Below, in pieces: positions 35,560 through 47,394 of a DNA stretch of 64,000 bases. Both the position numbers and the translations under genes were made by a program. This stretch comes from Arthonia radiata. Taxonomy: Eukaryota; Ascomycota; Arthoniomycetes; Arthoniales; Arthoniaceae. The DNA is taken from contig PSQN01000004.1 of the NCBI GenBank assembly GCA_002989075.1, positions 1,302,001 through 1,366,000 of the forward strand, read 5' to 3'. The notes beneath the pieces are model-generated. The model was given only the letters and a program-made list of their open reading frames with translations, made no database searches and had not been told where the DNA came from. Numbering within the stretch: position 1 is the first letter of the stretch; each line of letters starts with the position of its first letter.

Positions 35560-38500
35560 ATATATTCTCTGTATCTAGATATTTCTTCTATTTAATAAAA
35601 TATTTATATGTTCTACCTTATTAACAATATATAAGGATCCGTTTGACTTTATATTCTGCTTCTTAGTCTTTATCTGCTAGTTCGATAGATTCTAGTCGTA
35701 GTATGTTCTTTAGTACTAGTTTAAGGAGTAACTTATAAAAGATATTGTATATACGTATTGTTAGTAGTAACTCTAGTTTAAAGATAACTGGTCTAAGTAC
35801 CTTTAAGATTTTAAATAGTCCGAGTTTTGTATAGTTTAACTTGTTGCAGGGTCGTTTAGTTTTAATATACTTTCAACGAAGATAAACTGTATTTCTCTTC
35901 TTAAGGTCTAATTTTATAGATTGTAACTTGTTTGCTTGCGTCCTTATTTTTTCTAAATTCTAGTATAGCTGTTAATAAAGATAGTTGTAGACTATCTTTC
36001 TATACTATAAAATCTTAATTATCTGTTTTAAGTTTACTATTGTTACGTCTACGTTGTATTATAAGGTAGAATTCCGTTTAAAATTAATTTACAATAGCGT
36101 TTTATTAGTTAATAACTTACTGTTGTTATACGTAAACTATACTAGTAGCAATAGTTACAACTAATTGTCTTAAGTATAATTAATATATACGCGTAGAAAT
36201 TGTTCTAATGTTTAGTTAAGTCTTTCTATTTGTTTATTAGTTTGTAGATAAAAGCTAGTTAATAGCTTTTATTTTATATTTATAAGTTTAAGTATTAATT
36301 TTTAGAATTTTAAAGTAAAGAGTTTGTCTCTATCGAAGATAATTTCTGTTAATACTCTATATTAAGCAATAATATATCGATACAAAAGAAATACTATGTT
36401 ATATGCGGTATAGCTTCGCACTATAGAAATAAAGTATCTATACTTTATAAATCGATTTACAATTATATAGATTGTATTATATCTTATATCGTTTTTTAGT
36501 TCCTTGAAAGATAGTAAGTCTGTAATAAAGTTTATAGCAACCAAGCTTTATAGTTTTGCTAGTATCTTTAAAAGCTAAAGAAGGCCGTATAGTTAATATT
36601 ATTTATTTTTAATTCTTTTATAAATATTATACTTACTAATATAGTTATTAATTATTTTTCTAAGTTCTAAAATAAAATACGTTCTTATAATCTTTTCTAT
36701 AGTTATAGCAACTTTTTAGTATCCTTTTTTATAAGCTTTACGAATAACGGTACTATATATATTTCTTAAAACATAAATTTTGCTGTTAAATATTTTAAGT
36801 CTATACTTATTATCGAGCTTTATAGTATTGTTGCAGACTACTTAGTCTTATTTATACTCTTATATTAGTTTATTTCTTCTTAACTAGTTCTTTACTCTTA
36901 TTACTACTAAGAGTTCCTTAGTTTTATTAAATCTAAGTATTCTATCTTAATTATATCGTAGAATTATATATAAGACGTATATTTTATTTGTTATATAATT
37001 TAATCTCTAGCTAAGAGCATCGGCTCTCTAGTTTTCTAATTCTTTCTAATACGTAATTTAAAAGTTAAATAATGCTAGCTCTTCTACCTATCGAATCTAC
37101 CGTCGGTTAAGAACCTTAGTGCTAGTAAAGTAAGTTAAATTTTTATAATTAGTAATAATATATACTTAGTACTTTAGTATTATACAATAGTACTTCTAAT
37201 ATTTAAGCGATTTAACTACTAACAGTAGTTTCTTATTATAGATATTGTAGTTTAGTTCTAATACTATTATCGTTCTTAAGTAGAATGCTACTAGGTATAG
37301 TATTCTATTTTTATCTAGTTGGCTAAGTACTAATTCGATTGCAAAGTCGAATGCGTCTATCTCTATAGTAGTTAGTTTGTTGTAGTTAAAGTTTGTTAGA
37401 ACTAGTACGGCCGTAAACTACTGCTTAAGATCTTAAAACGCGTTGTTTTAATTCTTTCTCTATACAAAGGATAAATCTTTTTATATAAGTCTTGTAAGCA
37501 ACAAGACTACTCTAAAGTATCCGTTAATAAATCTTCTATAAAAGTTTCTAAAGCTAAGGAAGAACTATATTTTCTTTATATTTTTTAGAGTAGGCTACTT
37601 AAGTATAGCTTTTACTTTATTTAGTAATATTCTAATTATACTAAGCTAAATAATATATCCTAAGAAGTTAGTTTCTTGTATATAAAACTTATACTTCTAA
37701 AGCTTAATACAAAGGTTGTGTTTATTTAGCTATTTTAATATCTATATAACGTATTGCTTATATTCCTCTAGCGTTCTAAAGTAAACAATAATATTGTTTA
37801 TATATACTGTAATAAACTTATTAAGGTGCTTTTTTAGCACTAAGTTAATATATTGTTAAAAGGTTGCTAAAGCGTTTACTAGTCTAAAGGGTATAACAAG
37901 GTATTTATAGAGGCCAAAAGGCGTCTTAAATACTGTTTTCTACTCGTCTCCTTCTTATATTTAGATTAAATTATATACTCTGCGAAGGTCTATTTTTATA
38001 AACTATTAGACTCCTCGAAGAGAGTCTATTTTATTAATAATAAGTAGTAAAGGATATTCGTTCTTCTTCGTTATTAAATTTGTTAGTCGATAGTTAATAA
38101 TTAGTTAAAGTTTGTTTTCTTTCTTAGAAACAAAGAATAAAAAATATTTAAATAAAGCTTCTAATTTTCTAATAAATCCTTTCTTCTTAAGTTTATTAAT
38201 ATATATTTTATATTCGTCTCGGTAGTTTAGTCTTATTAAGTATAGTTTAATGCCTTTAGAATTTAAGTCGGATAGAAACTTAATCTTATAATTCTATAGT
38301 ACGTATTTAGATAACTTATTGTCGGCTTCTTCTTTAAAAACTTGTTTGTACTACTAGTATCCCTTAGATAATACCGATTAAGAAGTATTATAGCTTATTA
38401 GTTTAACTACTTCTCTTACCTAGATACACTCTTTACGTCTTTTAGTATAGTAGATTAGTATAGCTATTGCTAACTTATTAATAGTGTCTTTTTGTAAACT

Positions 38501-38850
38501 GTTTATTAATAAAATAGTCTGATACTGTCTTATTCCTTATTTAAGGAATAACGTTAGTACTTTTCTTTATTTTAGTATATATTAATCTAGAAAAAGCGTT
38601 CTTAGTATAACTTAGTGTACTTTAGTATTAGTAACGTCTAAAATAATATTTGCTTCGAATATTGCTGTTTTTATAGTAGTTCTAACTTTGTATATAATAG
38701 CGCCGTTATAATATATATTTTTAGATCTATTCGCGACTTATAAATTGTACGGGAATCCTTTTTTATACTATTTTTCTTAAATTTTAGATACTGTATTAAA
38801 GTAGATAAAATTTTCTATTACTTCTAAATCGATTATAATTATAACTAGTG
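35560..38850 (-). pseudogene. E pol: protease, RT, RNase H, integrase, chromodomain
   Basis: On the minus strand. The protease core IIIDLEVIENF lies near 38850-38805; RT active site near 37815-37790 reads Y-I-N-N (from Y-x-D-D); the integrase core near 36540-36360 reads INFITDLLSFKELKNDI, from the chromovirus integrase D-F-I-x-L-P motif; and a chromodomain lies near 35665-35570. In-frame stops are TAG/TAA. The best preserved uninterrupted stretch is 60 codons in integrase (36544-36362). Confidence 0.75.
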
Positions 38851-38899
38851 TTTTGTTAAGTAGTACTTTAATAAGTTCTTATCCTTTTTCTAGTAAAAA

Positions 38900-40860
38900 A
38901 CAAAGTATTTCTACTAACTTCTTAGGTAAAGACTTAGACGCCGTCGTTCTTGTACTTTCCTTACTTTATAAACAGCGTTATTGTTTTCTAATGTACATTT
39001 ATATATAAGTTTCTATATATTGTAATAGTTCGAAATAACTTATTTTTAGAATATATTGTTTATATTTAATCTTCCTTTAAACTATTTAATAGACACTCGC
39101 TACTCTTTATTAATTTAAATTACTTATATTACGTACTATCTTAGAAATAGGACTACTCCTAATACTATATTAATAAAAATATTATTAAGGCGTAGTACTA
39201 GTTCGTAGTTTTAACCTATAAACTTAAGTTTATTAATAAGTAACTATATTCTTACTTAAACTTCTAGGTTCTATAAATATAATCTAGCCGTTTATAGTTA
39301 TAATATTGTATCTATATAGTTAGATTGTTTTTTGTCTTCTTTGAATAATAATAATTCTTCTTCTTCTCGAAGCTATTCTTTGTTGACTATTAAAGTTTAA
39401 GATTTGTTAATCGGTTAGTCTTTCGATTCTTTTATAGCTATAAGTCTTATAAGATGTTATAGAGCTTTAATATTATAATTCTTAAGTTCTTAAAGTTATT
39501 GTTTCTAATTGCAAGCTAACACTACTAAAAGCTGCTCGTAGTAGTTATCTTATAGTAAGACTTAATTTTAGTTAATACTGTCTAGTAACTCTATAGTTAT
39601 TGTTAAAAGAGAATTTTTTTTAGGGTCTTTAATTGTATATACTTTAAGTTACGCTAGTACTTCGGCTACGTTTTTCTTGTTATATTCGCTTTATTTAAGA
39701 GTATAGAGCTTCTTAGTCGGGCCTTACTATTTAAATTTATATTTAGCTGCTCTATAGCCCTCTTTACTATAGTAGAGACAGAGGTTGTTAGCAAGTTAAT
39801 ACTTTTAGTCCTTTTTCGAAAGTTTTCTATATTTCTTTTAACTAAGTCGCGGTCCTTTCTTCTAGAGCGCGTTAAGATTTATAGGTTTAGTACGATAGTT
39901 ATTGTAGCGAAGTTAGAACGTGTTTGGTGTTTAACTAGGCTGTTTACTAGTTTGTTTGCGTTTTCGCTCTTAAAGTCGCTAATTAAGTCTTATTGCTTAA
40001 AACTTAATGTCTGTAAGTCGTTCTACGCGTTTCTTGTATAATATAAGATTTTTTATCTTTTTATTAAGTTTTTTATAAAATTAGACTACTAAGGCCTTCT
40101 CGTCGAATTTTATAATATAAACGTACGTTATAAACTTAGCTACATACTATATTACTAATAAGTTGCCTTATTTAAACTCTTCTAACTTATATTGTACTTT
40201 AAGCTTTTAGTTTCCTCTTCTATATATATTCTTAAGTATTGTTATAAATACTATATAAGATTTAAATATACGTTTTGTTTCTTTCTTTGCTTCGCTACTA
40301 TTATTAAGATAATTATCTAAAAGTAGTAAGAACTATAAGAGTACGTCTCCGCGTAGATATAATTTTATATAGATTATCTTCTTTATATCGGTAGCTAGCT
40401 CCCTTTATTTATTAATAAGGTTAATTCGATACAGACTAAGAAACATTTATAGAGACTATTAGTCTCCTCGGAATTCTAGTATCTTAATGTTATTGTTTCT
40501 ATGTACTATAGTAATATCTTTGTCTTAAGATATGCTAGTCTTTTAAGGTTAATTTAAAGATTTTAGTTAATTTATTGTCTTTCTAAAAAGATTCTTTAAA
40601 ATCTATTTAAGAGTATTTAGAGTACTTAACTTATATATTTACGGTATTATTCGTTTTTCTACTTATTTACTCTTGTATAAGGACAAGATTAGTATACTTT
40701 GTACAGAAGTTAAGCTAAACGGTCGGTATTAAGAAACCTTTCTTTATTTTTTCTCTAAAGAACTGTTTAAGAGGTTATTTTCTAATAAAGTCTTGTTTTT
40801 AAATAAGTTAGTTATAAGAATAGTAGTATATACCTTAGTTTGTTAGTTACTTTAAGGCAA
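38900..40860 (-). pseudogene. E gag with zinc-knuckle remnant
   Basis: The minus-strand frame upstream of protease includes a helical gag region and a zinc-knuckle remnant near 39790-39755 (L-Y-Y-S-K-E-G-Y-R-A-A type, cysteines lost). It aligns with F gag. The start codon is not identified. Stops are frequent. Confidence 0.55.
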
Positions 40861-40870
40861 TTTATAAAAG

Positions 40871-41526
40871 TATAACGTCGGGCGGCTGTAACCGCTTTAC
40901 TTAGTCTTATTCTATATTAAGAGTAATATAATCTTAAGAGGAAGATAATTACTAAGATATTTAACTCGGGAGGGGAGATTAAGGAAGTAAGAGACAAACT
41001 ATAAGTTTTAAACAAAGAACTTAGTCGATAATATAATAAGCTAGAAAATATACTAAGGCCGTATAGAAAAGCTCTCTTAAAACTTAGTTGCTCTATTTAT
41101 ACGCTAACGTAGCTATAGAGTTCTATCTTATATTAATACTTACAAAAATTGCTTATAGCTTACTAGTTGCGTTACAGTAAAATAAACTAATTAGATTTAA
41201 TACCTTAAAGTTAATATTAAATAATAATACTAATTCTAAATTTAAATTTACGGATAGCTATTTACTAAAGTAGATATCTATTTTATCTATATAGTCTGTG
41301 TAGTTTATTACGTTTGTTATATGCTTTATATTTCTGTTGATTTAGACGAATAGTACGTTCGTCTCGTTTACAAGTATCGCTTCGATTTGTACGATCGTTG
41401 CGTTTTATGTATACGCTTCTTATTGTTCTTATTTAACTTATATTGTATATTAGCGTTACACATATTTATTTGTTAGTATTACCGATCTAAGTATATAGTA
41501 ATGTTTCTACTTAGCGTATTATAATA
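40871..41526 (-). repeat. 5' LTR of E
   Basis: A 656-base LTR starting TATAACGTCGGGCGGC (RIP form of TGTAACG) and ending TATTATAATA at the target duplication CTTAT. The bases beside it inside the element (AATTTATAAAAG) do not look like a tRNA 3'-end complement. Confidence 0.87.
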
Positions 41527-41623
41527 CTTATTCTATTTTAGACCGAGATAGCTAGTAGGAACTATTCAATACTCTAGGTCTCTAGGGGTTCCGGCTAACC
41601 AGCTAGCTGGTTAATTTCTAATA
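41527..41623 (-). repeat. 3' LTR of D, right part
   Basis: The remaining 92 bases of the D 3' LTR after the E insertion and duplicated target, ending AATTTCTAATA (inverse of the LTR start TGTTAGAAATT with one RIP change). Together with 33667-34081 this gives 507 bases, equal to the other LTR. Confidence 0.85.
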
Positions 41624-41668
41624 CACCTCCTTAATCGACTAGTTGTTTTAGCCGGATTGTAAGCTAAT

Positions 41669-44600
41669 TTAAGTTCTAAACGTTATTATTTTAGCTAAGT
41701 CGATCGGTTTTATTAAACCGTCTACTAATTGTTTCTTTATAGAAACGTATTTAAGCTCTATTTGGCCTGCCTAAACGTTTTCTCTAATATAGTGATACTA
41801 TATATTAATATACTTAGATTTAGCTTAGAAGGTAGGGTTTTTTGTAAGTTCTTTTGCTAAATTGCTGTCGGTAAGTAACAGTTTTACCGGCAAAACCGGG
41901 GTCTCCGGTCTAATTTAACCGGCTTGCTCGGGCAAATATATGCTTATCTGGTGCATTAGAGCCCGCCGAGTCTTTTTATCCGCAGACTCTTTAAAAGTAC
42001 CCGCTAAAACGGTAGTAATCAAATTTTCTTTAAAAATTCTAGACAGTTTAATAGCAATTAATCGGATAAATAACTGTTTCTTTATAGCTTCTTTAAGGGC
42101 TATATATTCGGCCTTATAAGAGCTTAAGACGACTGTTTTTTGTAGCTTTAAATTCTAGCTAAGGGCTCCGTTCCTGAGTAGAAAGATATAGCTGGTAGTC
42201 GATCTCCTAGTACCGAGGTTCCCCCTCTAATCTGCGTTACAATAGCCGGTTATACCGTCTATTGAGGGAGATTTGTAGTAAAGGCTAAGGTTGAGAGTTT
42301 TATTTAAGTAAGCCTAAAGGCTACTTAAAACTCTCTAGTGCTTTTTGCTAGGATTTAATATGTACCGGGCTAGTAGGCTAGTTATAAAGGCAATATTGGG
42401 TCTTGTCTTTGTTATTAGATACAAAATCGATCCAATTTGTTGCTAATAATTAGAAATATTGGCACTGCTAGCTTAATTAGAATTTAGTGTCAATTTTAAG
42501 CCGACGGGTTGCGGTAGTTTCCCGGGCATTCGGCCATTTTTCTTCGAGTATTTGATTAAAATTTTAGCTAAATAAGTCGACTGGTCTAGACGAATCGTTT
42601 TTGCCGGGCGATCTTAGGTAATTTTAATTTCTGAGAACTTACTAACGTCTTCTAAGTCCTTAACCGTAAGAGTCTTGTTTAGTTTCTAGTAGATTCTAGA
42701 GATTGTTTCGGTAGAATCGGATACAGCTAATATATTGTCTATATAGACAATTAAAATTACCTACTTTTTAGTTCTTTAAATATAAACCGACTAATCGGAT
42801 ACTAGAGGTTCGAAACCTATTCCCCTTAGTAATTCTTGAAGATAGGCTTTCTACTGTCGGTTAGCCTGTTTTAGACCGTAAAGGGCCTTCTTTATTTAAC
42901 AAACTTTATTAGTTTCGTTAGATAGGCCAGTTAATTGCTTAACATAGACAATTTTATCTAACTTTACGTTAGAATAAGCTAATTTTACGTCCTATTACTT
43001 TATTTTCTAGTCTTTCTCTGCTACTAAGGCTAGTATAAGCCGGTAGGTAATTGTATTTACTATATTTACAAAAGTCTCTATAAAATTGAGGCCGGATCTT
43101 TGCTGGTAGCTCTTAGCTATCCAGCGGGCTTTAAAAATCGACTCGTCCTTCGGGGAATACTTAATCTTCGGTACTTAGCGCCCTTTTAGTGTATTTCTAC
43201 TCGGCGGCAGCTCGGTTAATATCTAAGTTTCTTAGTTAGCTAGCTCTTTGAGCTCCGACTACATTGCGTTTAGCTAAGAAGGCCAATCCTTAAATACTCT
43301 TATTTCTTTTAAGTTATTAGGCTCTTTAGTAACTGCAACTAAGGCCTGCTCGGCGTATTGTTCTAGGTTATTATAGAACTCGTTAAACTAATTTTTATCG
43401 GCGTTTTTGTATATAAAATCTATTTTCTAGGCGCAATCGGTGTCTATCCGGCCAGAATCTTCAGTACTTCTGTAATCTAACTTGATAAGAAGGTTAGACT
43501 CGTCTAGAGCTCTGGTTTAGTATAGTTCTTATCTAGATTCGTTCGCTAGTTGTTAAGATATAGAGAAGGTATACTGTTCCTTATACAGAGGACTTCCTTC
43601 TTTATTAGGAGGTATCTCTCTATTATCTTAAGATTTAGCGGTTAGATTTAGCTCGTTTTTGAACTTAACTTCTAGTTATTCTTTAGGCTCTTTAGAAATA
43701 CTCTTGGTTAATTAATTAACCGTAGATTCCCGTAGGTTCTAAACAAATTTTCCTTCTTAAACGTAAACGTCTCTCCCTTAGTAAACCTTCCGGCTATTAG
43801 GATCTAAGAGCTTATATTGGTTCGATCTGTAGCCTATTAGAATATAGATAGTTGCTCTAGCGTCTAGTTTTTTTAGTTTAGGTTCTTTAAAATAAGTAAC
43901 TGAGCTTTAAATTTTAATAATACTGACATCCGGTTTTTTGCCGTATTTTGCTTCGTACGGAGTAATAAACCCCGGTAATTCGGTATAAGAGGTCCTGTTA
44001 TAGATATAGATATCTGCTTTTAGCGCTTTACCCCAATATATCTAGGGTAGTCCGGCGGTATAAAGTATTGCTCGAACTTTACTAACAATTGTTCGGTTAA
44101 AGCGTTCGGCTCGTCTATTTTGCTGGGGGGTATATAGTACGGATATCGTTAGAATAGCTTCTTTTTGTTCTAGAAGCTGTTTTACCCGACCTTCTCGGTA
44201 TTCTTTTGCGTTGTTTAAGTATAGTCTTTTAAAAGGATGCTCGGACTGCGTTTCTTTTTGAGTAATATAGGTAGATAGTGCGTTAAAAACCTAATCTTTA
44301 GACTGTAGTACCTCGGTAGTTGTATACCGGGTTTTATTGTCTATAAAGCTAGTAAATAATCGACCTTTAGAAGGGGTTTACGGTATAATTAGCCCGCAAA
44401 TATCTAAATAGACTTTTTCTAAATAATTAGCCGATTTGTCTAGAGTTTCTCGGCTAACTTTAGCCGTTGCCTTTGCTTTAAAGTAAATTTAGTAATTATC
44501 TTCTAATTTATCCGAATAATCTATTTCTAGGGCAACCTTTTCAAGCTGTTTTAAGGCGTTTTTACCTATATATTCTATTCGTTGATACTAAAGGTTAGTT

Positions 44601-45838
44601 TTTAAAGAAATAGTGTAAAGAGATTAGACTGTATTAATAGTCTGAGCTTCTATTACTATTAGACTATTAACATACCGCCTCTCGGTAGTTAGTTATCCGG
44701 TCTAATCAACTTTTAGCTTATTTTAGCTAAAAGTTACCTTACCTCCCCTCTTTCTAAGCTTATTAAAGCTTAGGAGTTTAATTTCGAATTCCTTAACAAA
44801 CAAAACTTTGTCTAGAACAATTATTTTGTTCTTAAAGAACAGTTTTGCTTTATCTGTCTAAAAGGCTCGGATTAACTTCCCTTCTCTCTAACAAATAATT
44901 TAGTTAGTTGGCCGGATATCCGTTAGAAGGTTAATATTCGAGTAAATATAGCTTATTAAGCTTATATCGAGGATTTAAGAATTAATAGAGTGATTAACTC
45001 TGTTTAGTAATGCTGTAAAGCATTATTCTTCTTGTAGGTTGAAACTATATACAGAAAACATTAAAAAATCGGTGTTTTTGAAGCTTTTGTTGGAATTTAG
45101 CCGGAGATTTGGGTATTGTTTCTAACAAGTTGCCGGTTTATGCCCCTTTTTGTTGCAAAAGGGGCATTTTTCTTAGTTTTTACTTAGAGATTTTAATTTT
45201 TTTTCGGTCTTTTGCGTCAATTTGTTGTCTATTACAGTAAAAACCTTTTCTGCTGGGGTACTACCGCGGATTCGGCGAGACTCGTCTATAAGTTAACTAA
45301 ATAAGTTCTATAGACTTATATTGCTAGTCGTTTGCCGGTAGCTTTAGCTAATAATAGCTACCGTATGCTTATATTTAGGGGTTAGATTGTAAAGGACGTA
45401 GGTAGCTACTACCTTGTTAGGTAGTACTAGTCCTTAGGTTGCTAAATTGTCCGTTAATTGTCTAATTTTAGCAAGGTAAAGCTTAAGGTTTTTTACCTTA
45501 CTAAGTATAGTGCTAAAGAGCTCCTTACAAATTAGAAACTCGAAACTAAAACCTTTCGATTCGTATAACCTTTTTAGGCTATTTTAAAGCTCTAGAGAGT
45601 TATAAATCCCCTTTATTTAAATAAGAGGACCGTCCTCTAGAGTTAGTTAAATAAGGACTGCTGCCCTTGTTAACTATTTCTAACGGCTAGCTTCGGTAAT
45701 ATCTCTAGCTAAATAGCCGGAAAAGGGGATTATAACGTTACTATAGCCCTTTTTAGTTAAAAGTGCCTTCATTCGAATCGATTAAATGTCCCAATTAGTC
45801 GAGCCCTTAAGTTTAAGAATCTTATAAGAGGAGTCTAT
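41669..45838 (-). pseudogene. D gag-pol polyprotein, same length as in B, many RIP stops
   Basis: A minus-strand frame from ATA at 45838-45836 (lost ATG) to the TAA at 41671-41669, 4,170 bases, exactly as long as in element B. It has the same domain order: zinc knuckle near 45165-45125 (CPFCNKKGHKP legible), protease, integrase core near 44400-44080, reverse transcriptase near 43280-42580, RNase H near 42250-42080. In the RT site, the YVDD of B is damaged here near 42755-42735. The large majority of differences from B that I checked are C/T or G/A. Stops lie at Gln, Trp and Arg codons. Confidence 0.85.
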
Positions 45839-46007
45839 AGCCGAATATATAGTCGGAGATTTCCGAAAAAAAAGGAAATTCTGTTCTAATAGTTAAATTG
45901 AGCTAAAAATTTAGAGTCGATTAGTAATAAAATCGTTCGAAGGTGCCGATAGGTATCGTAGAGAAAATATTTTCTAAAAAGGAAATTTAAAGGGAATTAG
46001 TGCTAAC

Positions 46008-46021
46008 CTAGGCTTATAACC
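46008..46021 (-). other. Primer-binding site of D
   Basis: On the minus strand GGTTATAAGCCTAG, directly inside the 5' LTR; the same initiator tRNA-Met internal-fragment type as in A and B. Confidence 0.72.
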
Positions 46022-46529
46022 TGTTAAAAAGGTGTAGGAAAGAAGAAGAATACTACTACAAAGAGTAGAAAGACGAGATTAGCTTAAAATTAATACAATA
46101 CTTAGGCTTAGTATAGATATAATACTTAGTAGCAAGAAGAAGCTGTTGTTATATTGTCTGTCTTATTAGCTAGAATCCTCTAGAGAGATTCTAGCTTATA
46201 TATTTAAGTTTAGCGGTCTATATAGAACTTACTAGATATCTATTCTTTTTGATAGAAGCTAGATAACCTATAACTTACTGTATAAGACAGTAATTCTGTT
46301 TATCTAAAACTATTAGTCTCTAAGTTTATTTTGTATTGTCTTAGACTACGGGCCAGCTGTCTAGGACGGATCGTACAATGCTTCTTTTTATCCTAGGCCC
46401 AGGCTACTAGGCCCGACCCTTTAGATAAAAGGCTTGTTCTATTCTAGATCGAGACAGCTAGTAGGACCTGTCCGATACTCCGGGCCCCTAAGGGTTCCGG
46501 CTAACCAGCTAGTTGGTTAATTTCTAACA
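46022..46529 (-). repeat. 5' LTR of D
   Basis: A 508-base LTR, the inverse of the B LTRs, from TGTTAAAAAGGTGTAGG to AATTTCTAACA on the plus strand. The element-side neighbour is the primer-binding site. Confidence 0.9.
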
Positions 46530-46765
46530 ACTCTAATAAGGCTGGCTACGCTTAGCTCTATACTAGCTTAATGTAGTAAGATCGTAATACAAGGTCCTCT
46601 CTTTAAGGCTAGTTGTCCTTAACGGCTCTAAAAATATTAAAACCTCGTTGTCGCTCTATAGTAGATCTAGTTCTATAAGTTATTATACCTAAAGTTAAGA
46701 AGGTTTTTAATACTAATAAAGCGCTTAAGATTAATACCGTTCTTACTAAAGTCTATATTTAAAAG

Positions 46766-47392
46766 ATGCCTCTGTGTTCTTGTTTCTCTTATCTAGATAA
46801 GAAGTATATTCTAAAGTCTAGGAAGGTATTGTATTTTATGTATATCCGCGATAAGAAGTCGTATAACGTTCGCTTATTGTTAAAGAATAGTTAGTTTTTA
46901 TTCTACCTTTATTCTCTTTAGATTAGTTTTAACTTATTTTTAGCTTAGAGTATCCGTTCTCAGTACTTAAGGGTGTTAGATACCCTTTAGAGGCAATATA
47001 AGCGTTTAGCAGAAGAAAAGAAAGTCGTTCGTACAGCGAAAAGGCAGCGCGAAGCTATTAAAGCGGCGGTTATAGATTTAAAGAAGGAGCTCGAAAGGTT
47101 GCGTATTTAGGCGTAGAACAAAATAAATTAGAATAATATATTGTTTAAAGAAGAATAGCTAGTAGCTATATTTAATAGTAATATCGTAGATATACTAAGT
47201 AGTTTAAGTATAAATTTTTATAATAATTTGTACCCGGAGTTAGGTAGTAGGCTACTAATATAGTAAGCTAGTTTATTTATAAATAACCTAGATACCGGCG
47301 GAACGCACTAAGTAGTAAATTAGAGTATTAGTACTGCTACAACTAATTAATATTCTAGTTCTAATACTGTTAAATAGTATCTTTATAGTTAA
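46766..47392 (+). pseudogene. G convergent accessory frame: Cys-rich start and coiled coil
   Basis: The best copy of the accessory frame, 627 bases from ATG at 46766 to TAA at 47390-47392, on the strand opposite to pol. The first 42 codons are uninterrupted (MPLCSCFSYLDKK, KVLYFMYIRDKK), followed by SIRSQYLRVLDT. Codons 46991-47107 form an uninterrupted Lys/Arg/Glu/Leu-rich helix (RLAEEKKVVRTAKRQREA, DLKKELERLRI) that should form a coiled coil. A C-terminal part follows (SSLSINFYNNLYPELGS, YSSSNTVK) and is conserved in C1 and C2. All interruptions are TAG or TAA at likely Gln codons, none TGA. It lies between the pol chromodomain and the 3' LTR and overlaps or abuts pol tail-to-tail. I do not recognise the family. 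A captured host gene, or a helper protein of the element, are both possible. Confidence 0.55.
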
Positions 47393-47394
47393 TT

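Larger units (their letters stand above)
34082..41526 (-). mobile_element. Element E: second chromovirus family, full length, RIP-mutated, nested in the D LTR
   Basis: A 7,445-base minus-strand element with LTRs 34082-34743 and 40871-41526. Target duplications are CTTGT (34077-34081) and CTTAT (41527-41531), differing by one G-to-A. The LTR begins TGTAACGCTAAGCGG on the plus strand and ends ATTATAATA (from ATAACA). It is the same family as F. Coding order on the minus strand is gag, protease, RT, RNase H, integrase, chromodomain, then a 0.8 kb 3' region with an antisense open frame. Confidence 0.9.
33667..46529 (-). mobile_element. Element D: Ty1/Copia element of the B family, interrupted by E
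   Basis: A minus-strand copy of the B family. After subtraction of E and one target duplication it is about 5,413 bases (B is 5,409). The 5' LTR is 46022-46529 and the 3' LTR is split into 33667-34081 and 41527-41623. A primer-binding site (46008-46021) and polypurine tract (41624-41633) are in place. The five-base flanks (ATAAT left, ACTCT right) do not match, so the insertion site was rearranged after or during integration. Confidence 0.88.
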
